This document shows positions 1 through 11,041 of a stretch of 64,000 nt of DNA, piece by piece. The stretch covers positions 930,001 through 994,000 of the forward strand of contig CAJSYZ010000009.1 of assembly GCA_910574455.1 (NCBI GenBank). Reading direction: 5' to 3'. This DNA is from Trichaptum fuscoviolaceum. Lineage: Eukaryota; Basidiomycota; Agaricomycetes; Hymenochaetales; Trichaptaceae. Each line of letters begins with the position of its first letter. The stretch's first letter is position 1. Both the position numbers and the translations under genes were made by a program. The notes below the pieces were generated by a model, which made no database searches, was not told the origin of the DNA, and saw nothing but the letters and a program-made list of their open reading frames with translations.

Positions 1-264
1 CGCCCGCAAGCGCTGCGCGAGATCCCCGCGATCGGCGTCCTCCGCTCGGGCCGCTATAGCCCCCCGCGAAGTACAGACAATGACGGCAATCTCTTCACGA
101 ACACAAGCACGTTCGAGGAGCGGTTCCTTGCAGACGTCGATACGATGATTCGGGGCGGGTGGCGGAGGCCGCTATCGGGGTATCGGGACTTCAAGCGCGA
201 CCTCTGGGCGAGGAACCGGGCTGCGGTGAGGAGGATCTTGGGAGATCAGCCTGGAGAGATATAA
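1..264 (+). CDS. Glycosyltransferase-like protein, last exon (5' part outside window)
   Basis: The open frame runs from the window edge to a TAA at 262-264 and encodes the C-terminal 87 residues of the same protein that is complete at 15171-17126. The final residues GDQPGEI and the segment TFEERFLADV are shared. It is the last exon of that six-exon family, so the rest of the gene lies to the left of the window. Nothing in this piece is broken. The family is inferred to be a type II membrane glycosyltransferase-like protein; see the full copy for the reasons. The two copies are part of a larger duplicated segment. Confidence 0.75.
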   Translation, partial: RPQALREIPAIGVLRSGRYSPPRSTDNDGNLFTNTSTFEERFLADVDTMIRGGWRRPLSGYRDFKRDLWARNRAAVRRILGDQPGEI

Positions 265-427
265 TAGGTTTCTTGACTATTACTGATTGGTATGTAGCTC
301 GACACCCCAGTAGTAAATTTGTAATACTAGCGAAAAGACGGACTTCTCAGTGTTCATGTTGAGAAAGGGATTGATCTCTTGCGCTTGACGAACTATGAAA
401 CAAACTCATGAACCAGAACAAATTCTT

Positions 428-545
428 ATTTTACACTTCTTTGACATATTATTGTTATCTGGTGGGTACCATGCTTCAAGAGCACGGCGTTTGGGTGACT
501 TGTCGAGGATGTTGAAGGCTGACTAACTGCGAGGTAGCCAAAGGA
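428..545 (-). pseudogene. Degenerate first exon of the ALEAW protein family
   Basis: On the minus strand this stretch resembles exon 1 of the small gene at 886-1546, but the frame is broken in the middle; the residues after STSST no longer match. The sister stretch at 17291-17390 keeps the motif ALEAWYPPDN and shows the relationship more clearly. No second exon follows, so this is a relic of a lost tandem copy. The remaining DNA between 265 and 885 shows no other gene. Confidence 0.45.
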
Positions 546-885
546 TGGATGGAAGCTGGTTGAACTTGTGGTTGGGAGCATACTACAAGTATCATGGCTG
601 CAACAACTCACTCAGATACCGATAATGGAGCATCTTTGCCTGTCCTTTGTGCTACTCAAGGCTGATGCATGAGTCGAAACTTGAAAATGGTTCTAATAAA
701 TGGTCACACTCTGAGCATCATGATCATCCGCCTGTGATTCATAAAATTACATAGTAAATGTACAGACAAAATCTTCTTACAGGCTTTCTCTCTTCCAAGT
801 CCAGCTAGAGCTCGTATGCGTAGAAAGAGTGATTGAAAGATTACGACAAAAATAATATATTTACTATGCACTGTGCCGCTTGCAC

Positions 886-1546
886 CTACACCCGGAGGGA
901 CCGGCGTCGAATGCCCCATCCGTCAAAAGGCTTTAGCGGATCCAAGTACCACATCGGTGGTTCTGAACGCCCTAGATATTCCTGCAGCTTCGAGACGTCC
1001 TCCGGGCTCGGTTTCCCATGCTCCTCCTCCATAATACGCAAGCGACGGTAATTAGACGCGATCAACATTAAAATCGCGCCAGAAGGTGTACCCGGTGAAC
1101 AGCCAATCAACTCATAGATGAGCTTGAAGGTCGTGATGCCTGCATGTTCCGGAATGAAATCCATGACTTTCTCCAACGTAAGCTCGTCACAGAGATACAT
1201 GTCCTCGTCATAATCGTCGTAAAGATAACCAAGGAGGTCGTGGTCTTCCGCAAACTTGTACAGCCACTCCTCCTCGATTAGATATCCGAAATGGAACACA
1301 GGAGGGTTAAACTTCCGGTCTTCCACGGGATAAAGGAAGCTGGGTAGATCCTTGAGAGGAAGTGATGCAAATGCGACCTTCTTGTTCTGAGCATGAAAGG
1401 AAAAGGCCATGAAAATCGAATCCATGAATTATAACACGGAAACTTACTTTACACTTCTTAGAAAAATCTCCGTTATCTGGTGGAAGCCATGCCTCAAGAG
1501 CGCTGCCCTGCGATGACTTAGTCTTTGTGGTCTTGGGGAAATCCAT
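886..1546 (-). CDS. Unknown small acidic protein, ALEAW family, copy 1
   Basis: Two exons: 1448-1546 (33 codons from ATG) and 886-1386 (to the stop), joined in frame across a 61-bp intron with a GTAAGT donor and a CAG acceptor, giving 199 residues. I do not recognise the family. Visible features are an N-terminal ALEAWLPPDNGDF motif, FNPPVFHFGYL, a highly acidic YDDYDEDMYL stretch, and a conserved end with PPMWYL and GWGIRRRSLRV. There is no signal peptide or membrane segment, so it is probably cytosolic or nuclear. Related copies are at 17751-18411 (almost identical) and 34801-35461, with broken copies at 35813-36453 and in single exons near 428 and 17291. It is divergent from the plus-strand gene starting at 1768, with about 220 bp between. 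Confidence 0.7.
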
Positions 1547-1767
1547 GAATGATGATGAATGTTTCCGAGAAAGGAGTGACTGAGAGTGAAAGTGTGGTTG
1601 TGTTTTTGTCAAAAGAAGTGGATTATGCTAGTGGTCACCACGTGCCCAGGTCACGGTGTGGTTCAATTTCAATCAAGTTGTAATTACATCAGAATCCGAG
1701 TCCTGACCTATGAAGCTCTATGCCACCCAGTTCTGTACGTCGTGTTCTCTCCACGTACCGTTACAAT

Positions 1768-2834
1768 ATGCTTCCCCAGCCAAAGCTTTCGTACTCGCCT
1801 TAACCAGATCATCATACGAGTTTATGGGATGATACCCTGATGTATTTAGTGCACGATTGGGTCAAACATAATAGGTTTTCTCCAGTGAATGCTATCCTCA
1901 GCTAGTACTTTGTTTCGGCTTCGACAAAGGATGTTCGGTTTATTTCCGGCCCGCGGCGAACTTATACGAGATATTTGGCGCCACAGGTCGCAGCCACTCC
2001 TCAAAGTATGTTATTGTCACCGTCTTCATTGTCGGTATAAATCATAACCGGGATGGTTCTTTAGGCAATCTTGAGGATGAAAAAGAGATCGACAAAGGTG
2101 GGACAGAGTCATCCGAATCGCAGAGAGCATCGACTGCATCAGCTACGCCTGTCATACTGGCGCCGGCGTTATCATTGACAGACACCTATGTATCAACCGG
2201 AGCTACTTCAACAGCGGCATCGGCACCGGCTGCGCCTTCTTCACCGGCATCCGAGTCGTCCATTTCTCATCCAGAGATGGACATCGACCGATACGCAAAG
2301 CAGACCCCGGACTTCACTATGTGTATGCGAAAGCTCGAAAGCGCGAAACATGGAGGACAGAAGATGTCCGGCATGTCTCCGATGCTCCTCATCGACGCGA
2401 TGCCTCTTGCCTCCAGCGAGCTGAGCCTGCCAGTGAACTCATTGTTGAACGCCGAACTTACTGGACCAGCAGCCCGCGAGTGCGCATATAGAACGATAAG
2501 GCATGCGTAAGGGCAGTTGGCTGACCAGAGCCTAGCGTGTTTGTGGGAGCGCCGCAAACTCGAGGCTATCAATTTACTGGTGATATGTGGACCTTTCTTT
2601 CGCCGGCTCAAAGTCTCGCGTCCGGACTTTTCGATGAAGGAAAGCGACCTCAGAGAAGGTGTCACTGCACAGCTAGAGTCTGATATTCTCGATACGGGAA
2701 CATATGGCATCAGAGAGAAGGATGGTAAGTGGATATTCGATGATTCAATGCTGAGGGATGGAAGACATTTGAGGTGGAATCGGTTTGAAGTCAAGAGAAT
2801 CAGACTTCTGGTGAGAGACCATGGCGTTCTGTAG
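1768..2834 (+). pseudogene. Unknown Ser/Ala-rich protein, copy 1, broken
   Basis: This is the counterpart of 18657-19704. The frame starts MLPQPKLSYSP and meets a TAA where copy 2 reads Gln. A second exon with a Ser/Ala/Pro-rich linker, then PDFTMCMRKLE and MSPMLLIDAMPLASSELS, runs to another TAA at 2508-2510, where copy 2 has Tyr in RHAYGQL. After that the frame continues with KVSRPDFSMKESDLREGV to about 2834. The family is unknown to me. The two in-frame stops at conserved positions make this a pseudogene. The end is rearranged by inserted sequence: the last ten codons differ from copy 2. Confidence 0.55.
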
Positions 2835-2929
2835 TCTTGTAACCAGACCAGGCTACTTTTTTGTATATGTCTGCTGTGGCAGACAAGGCGTAGCTGTTCC
2901 GGAGCTAGCCTGGCCTGGTCACGAGGCTA
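2832..2929. mobile_element. 98-bp hairpin MITE related to the ends of the 7.1-kb element
   Basis: The stretch starts TAGTCTTGTAACCAGACCAG and ends CTGGCCTGGTCACGAGGCTA, an imperfect inverted repeat matching the termini of the element at 4836-11900, with only a short spacer between. It is in effect a terminal hairpin without any body. The flanks carry the similar 9-mers GGCGTTCTG (2823-2831) and GGCATTCTG (2934-2942), offset by four bases, so a target duplication is possible but not clean. It lies at the broken end of the pseudogene. Confidence 0.6.
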
Positions 2930-3543
2930 TGTAGGCATTCTGACCGTCATCTTATACATGTTCAGCATCAACACTCGGATGTGAGCTTCTACAGAAAAGG
3001 AAGAAACTCACGTTATAATCACGTGTTGGGATTTTATAGGGTTACTAGGCAATGATCGTTGACTCGGAGTTGTACATGTGTAAATATGTTTGAAATTATA
3101 TAGCGCTGTCAGAGCCAGCTTGTCCCCGCCACGAATGTAGACTAGAAAACGGGCCGAGCTTCGCCGGCAAGTCCCTTACTCCCTATTTGCTGAAACGTTC
3201 GCACGGGTGGCAGATTTCCCTGAGCGTTCTCACGCAATTCCGGACTGCAGTGCCCTTCCTCCCACAGGGAGTAAGGGAATGTCCGTACATAATGTTTGCT
3301 CATGAGCTTTGTCAATAATTATGGTCGAGAGACTCGCTGTAACACCTAGATTGCGTCCAGTGTTGGTACGAAGCCCGCCGGACGCAGCAGAGGCATCCGG
3401 ACGGAAACCGGACGCAAAGCAGGTCTACTCCGGACACCGGACAAGCAGAAAGGCTCCCGGCCGACACTTGAAGCCTAATAGCAAAGGGAGAACTGTACCT
3501 GAGAATGAGTGAAAGAACTGACAAAGCGTAGGATTCACCGGCG
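2930..3543 (+). other. Gene-less stretch up to the hAT-like element
   Basis: The first part still matches the segmental duplication (to about 3090). The rest holds short open frames without recognisable content and a patch of repeated TCCGGAC words around 3370-3440. The 8-mer CACCGGCG at 3536-3543 is the left target duplication of the following element. Confidence 0.5.
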
Positions 3544-3898
3544 TAGTGTTGCAAAAGTTCGGTTCACGAACCACATTGAACCGGTTCGGACCCCGAACCG
3601 AACCGGGTTCTGGTCCAGTTCAGTTCTTGGTTCGGCTATATCCCCGGGGTTCGGTTCGCGGTTCAGGCCCCCGGGGAAAATGTCCGAACCGCCTTGAACC
3701 GGTTCTGAACCGGTTCATTAAGTGTTAAGTTAGTTAAAGGTTTTAAGTCCAAATTCGGTATTTATGTCCAAATTTGGACACTTTGCGACGCGTCACGCGT
3801 CAAATCTTGCGTCGACCACAACAACAAGGACGACTTCCTGCCGCAAGACAGTGTCGACGCAACAAAACCTCAAGATTCTCTCGCTAACCTCACTCAGC

Positions 3899-4340
3899 GG
3901 TTGCGCCCGCTCATAACCTGCTGCTAGTTATATCTTTTACTGTCTTTACTTGCATCAGACGAGGCATTATTCGTGCCACCCGAGTTATCGCTACCTGTGG
4001 AAGCCAACATCGTGCCACCCGAAAAGCGGTTGCGCTCGCTCATACGCCGCCGTTTGCTTGCGTCGGACAAGGCCTTCTTCGTGCCACCCGAACTATCGTA
4101 CATGCGCCGAAAGGGGAGAACAATCCATCATGAAAGCGGTTGCGCCCGCTCATAATTTGCGGCCATTTACTTGCACTGGGCGAGGCCAACATTGTGTCGC
4201 CCGGACAGCGAGGGCGCTCGCTCAACTTTACTGTCATTTGCTTGCGTCGGACGAGACCTTCTTTGTGCCACCCGAATCATTGCTACTTGTGTCGGACAAG
4301 GCCAACGCCGTGCCACCCGAAAAGCGGCCGCGCCTGCTAG
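3899..4340 (+). repeat. Diverged tandem repeat inside the hAT-like element
   Basis: The phrases GTGCCACCCGA, TTGCGCTCGCTCAT/TTGCGCCCGCTCAT and CTTGCGTCGGACAAGGCC recur several times in changing combinations, at roughly 60 and 130 bp. It has no credible coding frame, and it resembles subterminal or internal repeats of a non-autonomous DNA transposon. Confidence 0.6.
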
Positions 4341-4835
4341 ACAAATTGTCGTCTATCATGTGCATTTATTTTTTGGAGGGCAGATGGGGAACAGGTGAGT
4401 TTTTTTTTGCATAATTTATTAGCCCGGGGGCCAGTATTCTTTGTGAGACCACGGTTGACGTAGGTAGGCTGCGCCTTCCCTGGTTGTGGGCTTGACTTGT
4501 CGCTCCGTTGGCCGCCTGCTCTAGAGCAAGGACCTTTTCAGCAAGCTCTAGGGCAGCTTCTTCTACAAGAACCTGCCAGCCCAACTATTCACTACAGCAT
4601 CCTTCGTGGGGGCCTTCCTTTTCATTCTAGATTGTCAACGACAGACGGCGGGAGTGCAGCAATGAGTTGTGTATGGCTGCAACGCCATCTGGCGCGCAAC
4701 GCAGCACGCATTCATCAAGTTTAATGTAAGTTACATTGTTTAAGCAGATTCACCACACTGATGCCTTCTGAACCAGGTTCGAACCCGTTCGAACCGCCTT
4801 TTGAACCGAACTGAACCGAACTCGCGGTTCAGTTC

Positions 4836-5030
4836 TAGTCTCGTAACCAGACCAGGGTACTTAACGGGGATGCTTCGCCGGCGTATGTACCCGGTCTGGT
4901 ATTTTGCGTCAAAAAATAACCGTTTTCCGGCGGTCTTTGAAATTAATCTAAATACAGTAGCGATACGTAGGTTCTCGTTGTATTATGTACAGGTTAAAAA
5001 TAAATAAGAGTTGTCGATTACATCAGTGTC
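4836..5030 (+). repeat. Left terminal inverted repeat (DUF6589 side)
   Basis: It starts TAGTCTCGT, then a hairpin whose arms are ACCAGACC/GGTCTGGT and GGGTAC/GTACCC, then CGGCGGTCTTTGAAAT and a tail with GTAGCGATACGTAGGTTCTC. It pairs with the helicase-side end at 11738-11900 (plus the piece left of the insertion) and, more closely, with the right end of the nested derivative at 11468-11727. Confidence 0.8.
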
Positions 5031-5150
5031 ACAGCGCGCGTGCCTCAATTGAGTAAATTGACTTCACCTCTTACCTCAACTTTCGTAACTGGCGTCTAAG
5101 AGCGTCTAACGCTTAACTCTCGATCAATATTAACTTCTGACGACTTCGCA

Positions 5151-7795
5151 ATGGCTTACCAGCAGCAATACACTAACCAACCTTTACCCAGGACCAACTA
5201 CCCCTTATTACAATGGGTTATCGATGTTTCATCATCTGCTTTTCGTGACGAACGCATCAAAAACGTCGTTCACCTCATTACTTCTCCACCCATGTCAATG
5301 TCTCTTTTTGGCTTCTTTTCTGATATCCTAAGCTCTCGGTCTCTCTTTCCTCAAATAAGGACAAGATTCATGCGAAGCGAAGAACAAGTCGGAAACTTCT
5401 TGAATCTTATTGCGCAAGATGTCGACGGCCGTAAGAGTCTGGACAGCTGGTTGCGCAGAGAGGGCTACGCTATTGATCTCGTTTGTAAGGATATCCACAA
5501 GGAAATGGATGCTGTGAGGCCGAAGATGAAGAAGCACTCAAACGACATCATAGCTGATGGACTCGTCCAGAACGTTTTGCGCTCAGATGCGCCAACCGTC
5601 TACAATGTCCTACGGGCTGCGGCGCAGGACACGAGAGCAGAGGCTCGTAATAGATTGAAGAGCCCTGAATTTGTGAGTTAGATAGTACCTGATATCAATT
5701 TAGTTTATGAAGCTTACCTTTTGTGATATAGATCTGTTCAATTGTATTTGCTCAGCTCTGCAATAGCCGGTCCAAAAAGTCGCTGTTGTTTCAACACAAT
5801 ATGGGCTTTTTTCTCTTCGCAACCGGAACCTCTCGCATTGTTATTGACTTCTTATCTAACTGTGGCTTATCTTCGTCTTATGGTACCGTTCTAAAGGCTC
5901 ACAAGGCACTGTCGGCAAGTCTCGTAAAGGAGGCAGCTGTAATTGCTAGGGGTCCGCATATGCTTGGCTTCGACAACGAGCAAATATGCATGTCTCAACA
6001 CGTCTCTCAAAGACCGGGTGCTGCTCCTGCTGTGCGAAGCTTCACTGCTTCGATTATCTACACACTTCGGAATGCAACAGCGGACGCTTGCCAGCTTCAG
6101 CCTATCTTAGACCGGCGCAAAAATTGCGGTATGATTACTTACGAAGAACACATAAAACCCTCACGGACGCAACGTCAAGACCTACTAGATCATCTGGTAC
6201 TCAATATCATCGCAATTCTGTTCAAAAATGTCAAGGGATTTCAAATTGAAGCTTTCGCTAATATGATCAAGCATAAACAGTACAGGCCGCCCCCGGAAGG
6301 ATACAAGACTTCGGAATATGTTAACCCAACAGTTGAAATTGACGAATCAAAAACGACCGGAGTCATTGAATTCAACGAGTATCTCTATCTTAGAACACTG
6401 AAGGTGGCCGACGAGATTCTCAACTCACTGGCTATACCATGTGTTGGTGACCAGCTCTCTAATAGCCGGGATCGCTCTGCATATATCGAGCGCAGAGGAG
6501 ACGAGACTCCTTTCTTGCGCATGGAGAACTTTCAGCTTGGAGTGGGGTTTTTTCATGCAATTATGAACTTACTTTGGCATCTCCGACTAGTGCATATAGG
6601 CTGCCCCGATGCGATAGGGAGTCTTTCTTACTGGATCAAATTTCTTGGCACAAAGAGGGTGTCGTGCGAGCGACCGGACTTTTACACCCTTCAAAGCTTC
6701 TTCTATGACGTTCTATTTGGCAATATTCTCAGCTGTTGGGCAAAAAAAACCGGCTTTGAAGACCTCAATGAGTACGCAAAGACCAATCCATCGTTTGAAG
6801 ACTTGAAGTCAATCGCGCAAGATATTTACTTCGAATATGCGTCGGATGAAGGCTTAGAAAAATGCAAGGCCGTTAATGACAATCTTCTCTATAATGTGAT
6901 ACTGCTCAACCGCGATCTACTCACAGTCTACGAGTTTGATTCTGCTATCTCGTCCGGTGACTTTGGCAGACTTGAATTACAGCTCGGAAACCTCGCACGT
7001 ATGTTCAATGGAGCTGGAGCAAAGAATTATGCTCTTGAACTCCTTCATTTAATTCAGAACCTTGTGATGGCCTGGCCTGAAGAGTTTGCGTGAGTATTTA
7101 AGCTTCAATTTAAGTGCGCAAGGAACTAATACCTGAATATTCTAGCAACATCATGCGAGACAATATGCTCATCAGTACCAAGGGACATAAAGACCATCAC
7201 ATGGGTGTCGACATGAACATGGAACATATTGTAAACTTTCAGAAGGTATTCAAGTTAAAAAAACACCTGCAATACTCACATTAATGTGTTCCAAAAAAAT
7301 TTACAGAGGCAAGTTGCAGGCAGAGGAGTCCATGGAACCGCGCAGTACTTGGCAGATGTCTCACCAGCGACAAAGGCATATCGGCCGCTGCGCAAGAAAT
7401 TCTGCACAATCGCCGGGGTCCCTTGGCAAGGGTCTAATCATACGGACCCTAATAGGGGAGCAATAGTTGCAAGGGTCCGCAATCTATTAGAAGAGGAAGG
7501 GGTTTATGAGATAAAAGCTAACCGCAGGGACATCATGAATAACGAAATTGTCGCAACCAAGGATATCTTACTTGTACGTGCATATATGCGCTCTCTTTTT
7601 GCAATAACTGACATCTAATAGATCGGAGGAATATCACTGCAAGGCACTGGAGTGAAGACCTTCTCTAAGAAATGGTGGGACTGGAGTAATAAGAATGAGG
7701 GTGCGGACTTAAATGAAGTCGATACCTCACCTCTGTGTGAGACACGTGCATCACTTGAAGACATTGAGCCAAGCGATACTATTGTATTAGACTAA
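5151..7795 (+). CDS. DUF6589-like protein, candidate transposase
   Basis: Five exons join in phase: 5151-5672, 5732-7089, 7146-7245, 7307-7573, 7622-7795, giving 806 residues from ATG 5151. The protein resembles the large fungal DUF6589 family. Marker motifs are LGFDNEQ (Asp about 255), CVGDQLSNSR (Asp about 414) and GVDMNMEHIVNF (Asp about 649, Glu about 653). Family function is not established. From the order of conserved acidic motifs and the position inside a mobile element I infer an RNase H-like DDE/D transposase. There is no signal peptide or membrane segment; nuclear action is expected. It converges on the helicase gene, with 280 bp between the stops. The frame is intact and the introns are canonical, so it may still be expressed. 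The family name comes from motif memory, not from a search. Confidence 0.65.
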
Positions 7796-8075
7796 CGTAT
7801 GTATTAGACTAACGTACACTCGTATATCAATAGCAGTCAATATCAATAGCAATTAAGAGTGGATTGCTGCTACACGACTATTACAACCGATGCATACACC
7901 CAGTAGTTCCTCCGGCCGACGCATACACCCACTAGTCCCTCCAGTTCCCACACACTAGTCCCTCCGGTTCCCACAGTTTCCATAGCTCGCAGTATGGCTC
8001 GCAGTTGCAATAACTCCTCTACCAGTTCGAGTTCATCAGATAGACAAGCTAGAGTATATAGTAGATGCACTTACT

Positions 8076-10875
8076 TTACTGTTTGTTTAAAGATATTTCA
8101 GCCAATGCCTCACGCTTCACCCGTTTAGAGCTTGAACTAGAGGAACCAGATGCAAGTGGTCTCTTCGCCGAAGGCTTCGAGATACCCGAGATACCAAGAT
8201 TTAGTACAGCCATTGAGCAGCCAAGATCCTCTGAGTTTGTAGGCATTGATATGCCTAATTTCATTACGCCTGTAAATTGATCCTGAGGCTGAGACCGAAC
8301 TTCTTTGACCTTCTTCGTAGGCTTTGCAGCTAATACCTTCATATCATATTGATATATGATATCGCAGACTTCGGGCGCATATATTTGCGCCCATTCCTTT
8401 GATTCATGAAGAAAAGTAGACAGAGCCTCAGCTGAGGATGTCTCAGAAACACCAGAGTTCAGACGAGCCAGCAGAAAGATAGCTTTCGAAGACAGAATAT
8501 CATCTAGCGGAAAGATAGCCGTGCTTCGGTCTTCAGTTCTTATCTTGAGTCGCCAAGCATATAGCAAGCTTTCCAGTTCAGCTCTATCGGACTTAGGCCT
8601 ATACGAAGCTCGAGCTACACTTTTAGTGTTAGGGTCAACGCCAGAGTCAGAGTCGGAATCAGAAACTCTAAGTAGATCAATACTAGTTGCCTTAGGGATC
8701 CAGTAGTCGATTCGGAAGTCTTCCATGTGCGATTGAGAATCACAGCAGAATGGACCTGTGAAACTATAAGCTATGCGACTGTCAGACAGAATTTTAAAGA
8801 AAGGATAAGATCACTGACCATCTTCTGTTGTATCATTGTTGAGCTTTGCCAGGAACTCTCGAAGACAGTCTTCCGACTGTGCAAATTGGAACACTTCGTC
8901 TTCTGTAATGGCGACCTTCGGGCAGATGGTTCCGTTCCGATTCTTTCTTTTTTCTTTGTCCTTTTCGAATAGCCAAGGCTCCGCAATTAACAAGACAAGA
9001 CAATTTGTCCGACCGTCCCGTCCCCCTCTTCCGGCCATCTGTTCAAAGTCGAGCATGTTGGTAGGCGCACCATACAGAACCACCATCTCAACATCTTGAG
9101 GGTCAAAGCCCTGTAATTATAATTTAGATGACTGATATGTGATTGAATAATAATAAACGTACATTAGAGATAACACTAGTGGCCACTAGGACCAGTATAT
9201 TCCCCGTCGAAGTACAGAAATCTTCGGTTATGCGGGTTTTACTTAGATCCGATCGCGAGGCATGGATGCGCTCTACCATACCCGGAGGAAGTCGACACTT
9301 CAGCCTAGCTTCGACTGACATAGCCATAGTTGTCGTTGTAACGAAAATTATTGTCTTCTTTGGTAAAGCGAGGGGGGGGTGAAGAGACTCCGGAAACAAG
9401 AAATCTAAGTTGCCAAGGCTTGAGAGCGAAGCTTCGAGTTTCCTCACAGAAAAGCACAGATTCTTCCGATTCGTTGATAGAGAGATGACGCAAGTTTTCG
9501 GAGGTCCGTGGGGCACTCTCAGAGAGTCGAGTATCCTGTTCATTATCTTCGGCGGCAGTGTTGCAGAAAAGATTGCGCAAGAAGTATTCGCAGGGCAACG
9601 AAGGCGAACTTCGTGACACTTCGAGTACTCACTGCGAAATATTTTCCCTGACTTATCCGGTTCTCCGCTGGTAACTATAAAGTGAGCTTCATCAAAATTA
9701 AGGCATTTGATTTTTGATACGAAGTCCAGATTTTCGAGAAGCTGAGTGAACATGGGAGGCTCGGTTCCCATTCGCGAGCACTGTTCCGGGGATATTATGA
9801 TATGCTGATATTTTAGCTTTAATATGTCCTGAGCAGTAATCAGACAAAAAAAACCCCTCGACTGTACAAGCCACGTACCCGCTTCAGCTTCCATCTGGAC
9901 TCCGGTGGTGTCGCCCGATTGACTGTGATGGTAGAGATACCAAGCCTCGTATAGGTTTCAACCTGAGGGCAAAGCATCTCAGAACGACCGAGTCGAGATC
10001 ACGATCGATGCTAGCAATGTATCCGAGCACTATGAGCCCCCACAACACCGTCTTCTGATTTGAAGATCAAAGCGCTGGAGCATCACACAGAGCTCTCTTC
10101 GATGTGCATATGCACAAGGAAGAAGTGCAGGATAGGACACAACGGAGTTCATAACCGATCGCCATGAACCCCCACAACACTAGCTTCAGATCTGACACAA
10201 CGGAGTTCATAACCGATCGCCATGAACCCCCACAACACTAGCTTCAGGTCGTAGACCCAGTCGAACCGATGAGCTACGTTTCCTTCACAACACCGTCTTC
10301 AATGCACCTATGCGCAAGGAGACAGCACTGAGGTAAAGAAACAAAGCAAATGCGCAGGCCGATATGAAGCACTTCGAGACACACATCACTGCGCACCTTG
10401 CGCATTCGCGCGAGGATACAGCGGTGTGGTGCAAGAAGCTCACGCAGCCGAGACTGCAGGCGGATATGAAGCACTTAGAGATGAGGGTACTCACATGTTG
10501 TTTTTGAAGCGCCATCAAAGGCGCTATCGTCACGAACACCCATTCCGGACGCAAAAGCATCGGGAGACCCATCGCTATCGATTTCCCCGACCCCGTCCCA
10601 GCTCGCACCACAACATGTCTCCCATCCACGATTTCCAACGCTGTTCTCATTTGAAATAGCCTAGGAAGCTTCTTGCCAGAGGTCTTGCTGTTCATAATAC
10701 GAAATGCTTGATTCACATCTTGAATTTCTTGTGTCTTGAGCGACCGGCCAAAGCAGTCTTGCAACTGGTTGACCATTGAGTCAATAGAATTTTGAAGTCT
10801 TGATTCTTCATGAATAAAAGCCTTGCTGAGAAGAAATTCCGGGCAAGTGATTGAAGTCGAACAGTTGAATACCAT
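8076..10875 (-). CDS. RecQ-like SF2 DNA helicase of the transposon
   Basis: Five exons on the minus strand join in phase: 10495-10875, 9879-9962, 9163-9828, 8819-9110 and 8076-8755, giving 700 residues. Helicase motifs are all visible: Walker A AGTGSGKS (92-99), DEAH (201-204), SAT in FSATLPP (243-245), GFDPQDVEMV and motif VI QMAGRGGRDG (401-410), the RecQ signature. A Cys-rich piece (SEDCLREF, then PFCCDSQ) resembles the RecQ zinc-binding region, with one expected Cys replaced by Gln. The last 200 or so residues are a lineage-specific tail with Ser runs and a basic patch. Expected role is ATP-driven DNA unwinding in the nucleus, probably in transposition or repair of the donor site. The first intron is unusually long (532 bp). 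One donor is GTCAGT, a weaker site. The frame is intact throughout. Confidence 0.85.
10017..10250. repeat. Tandem repeat inside the long helicase intron
   Basis: A 58-bp unit beginning ACACAACGGAGTTCATAACC at 10137 is repeated at 10195. A third, partial relative with GAGCCCCCACAACACCGTC lies near 10031. A separate pair of ATATGAAGCACTT phrases lies about 100 bp apart at 10362 and 10463. All of it is inside the intron 9963-10494 of the helicase gene. Confidence 0.6.
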
Positions 10876-11041
10876 AGTAAAATAGTTGAAGCGAATAGAT
10901 CGACGTTAAAGTCGAAGGAAGACGCGCAAGAAAGCGCGCGCGTCGTTAATTAGTGTCGCGTCACAGTGAGTCAGGTGGCACTGTGACGTGGAATGTAGTT
11001 TTAAACGTAAATCAACTGCTCCTATTTTTAATGTGCTCTAT

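Larger units (their letters stand above)
1..3090. repeat. Segmental duplication, copy 1 (partner 16863-19760)
   Basis: From the window edge to about 3090 the sequence aligns base for base, with scattered differences and small indels, to 16863-19760. Shared contents in the same order are the glycosyltransferase last exon, a degenerate exon, the small unknown minus-strand gene and the plus-strand decaying gene. Copy 1 carries an extra block at about 2757-3023 that contains a small inverted-repeat element. Similarity ends in AT-rich sequence near 3090. The left limit is not visible. Confidence 0.85.

Noticed and set aside
5151..7795. Reading the DUF6589-like and RecQ-like genes as ordinary host genes
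   Set aside because: Both lie within clean inverted ends and target duplications, and a deletion derivative with part of the helicase gene sits nearby.
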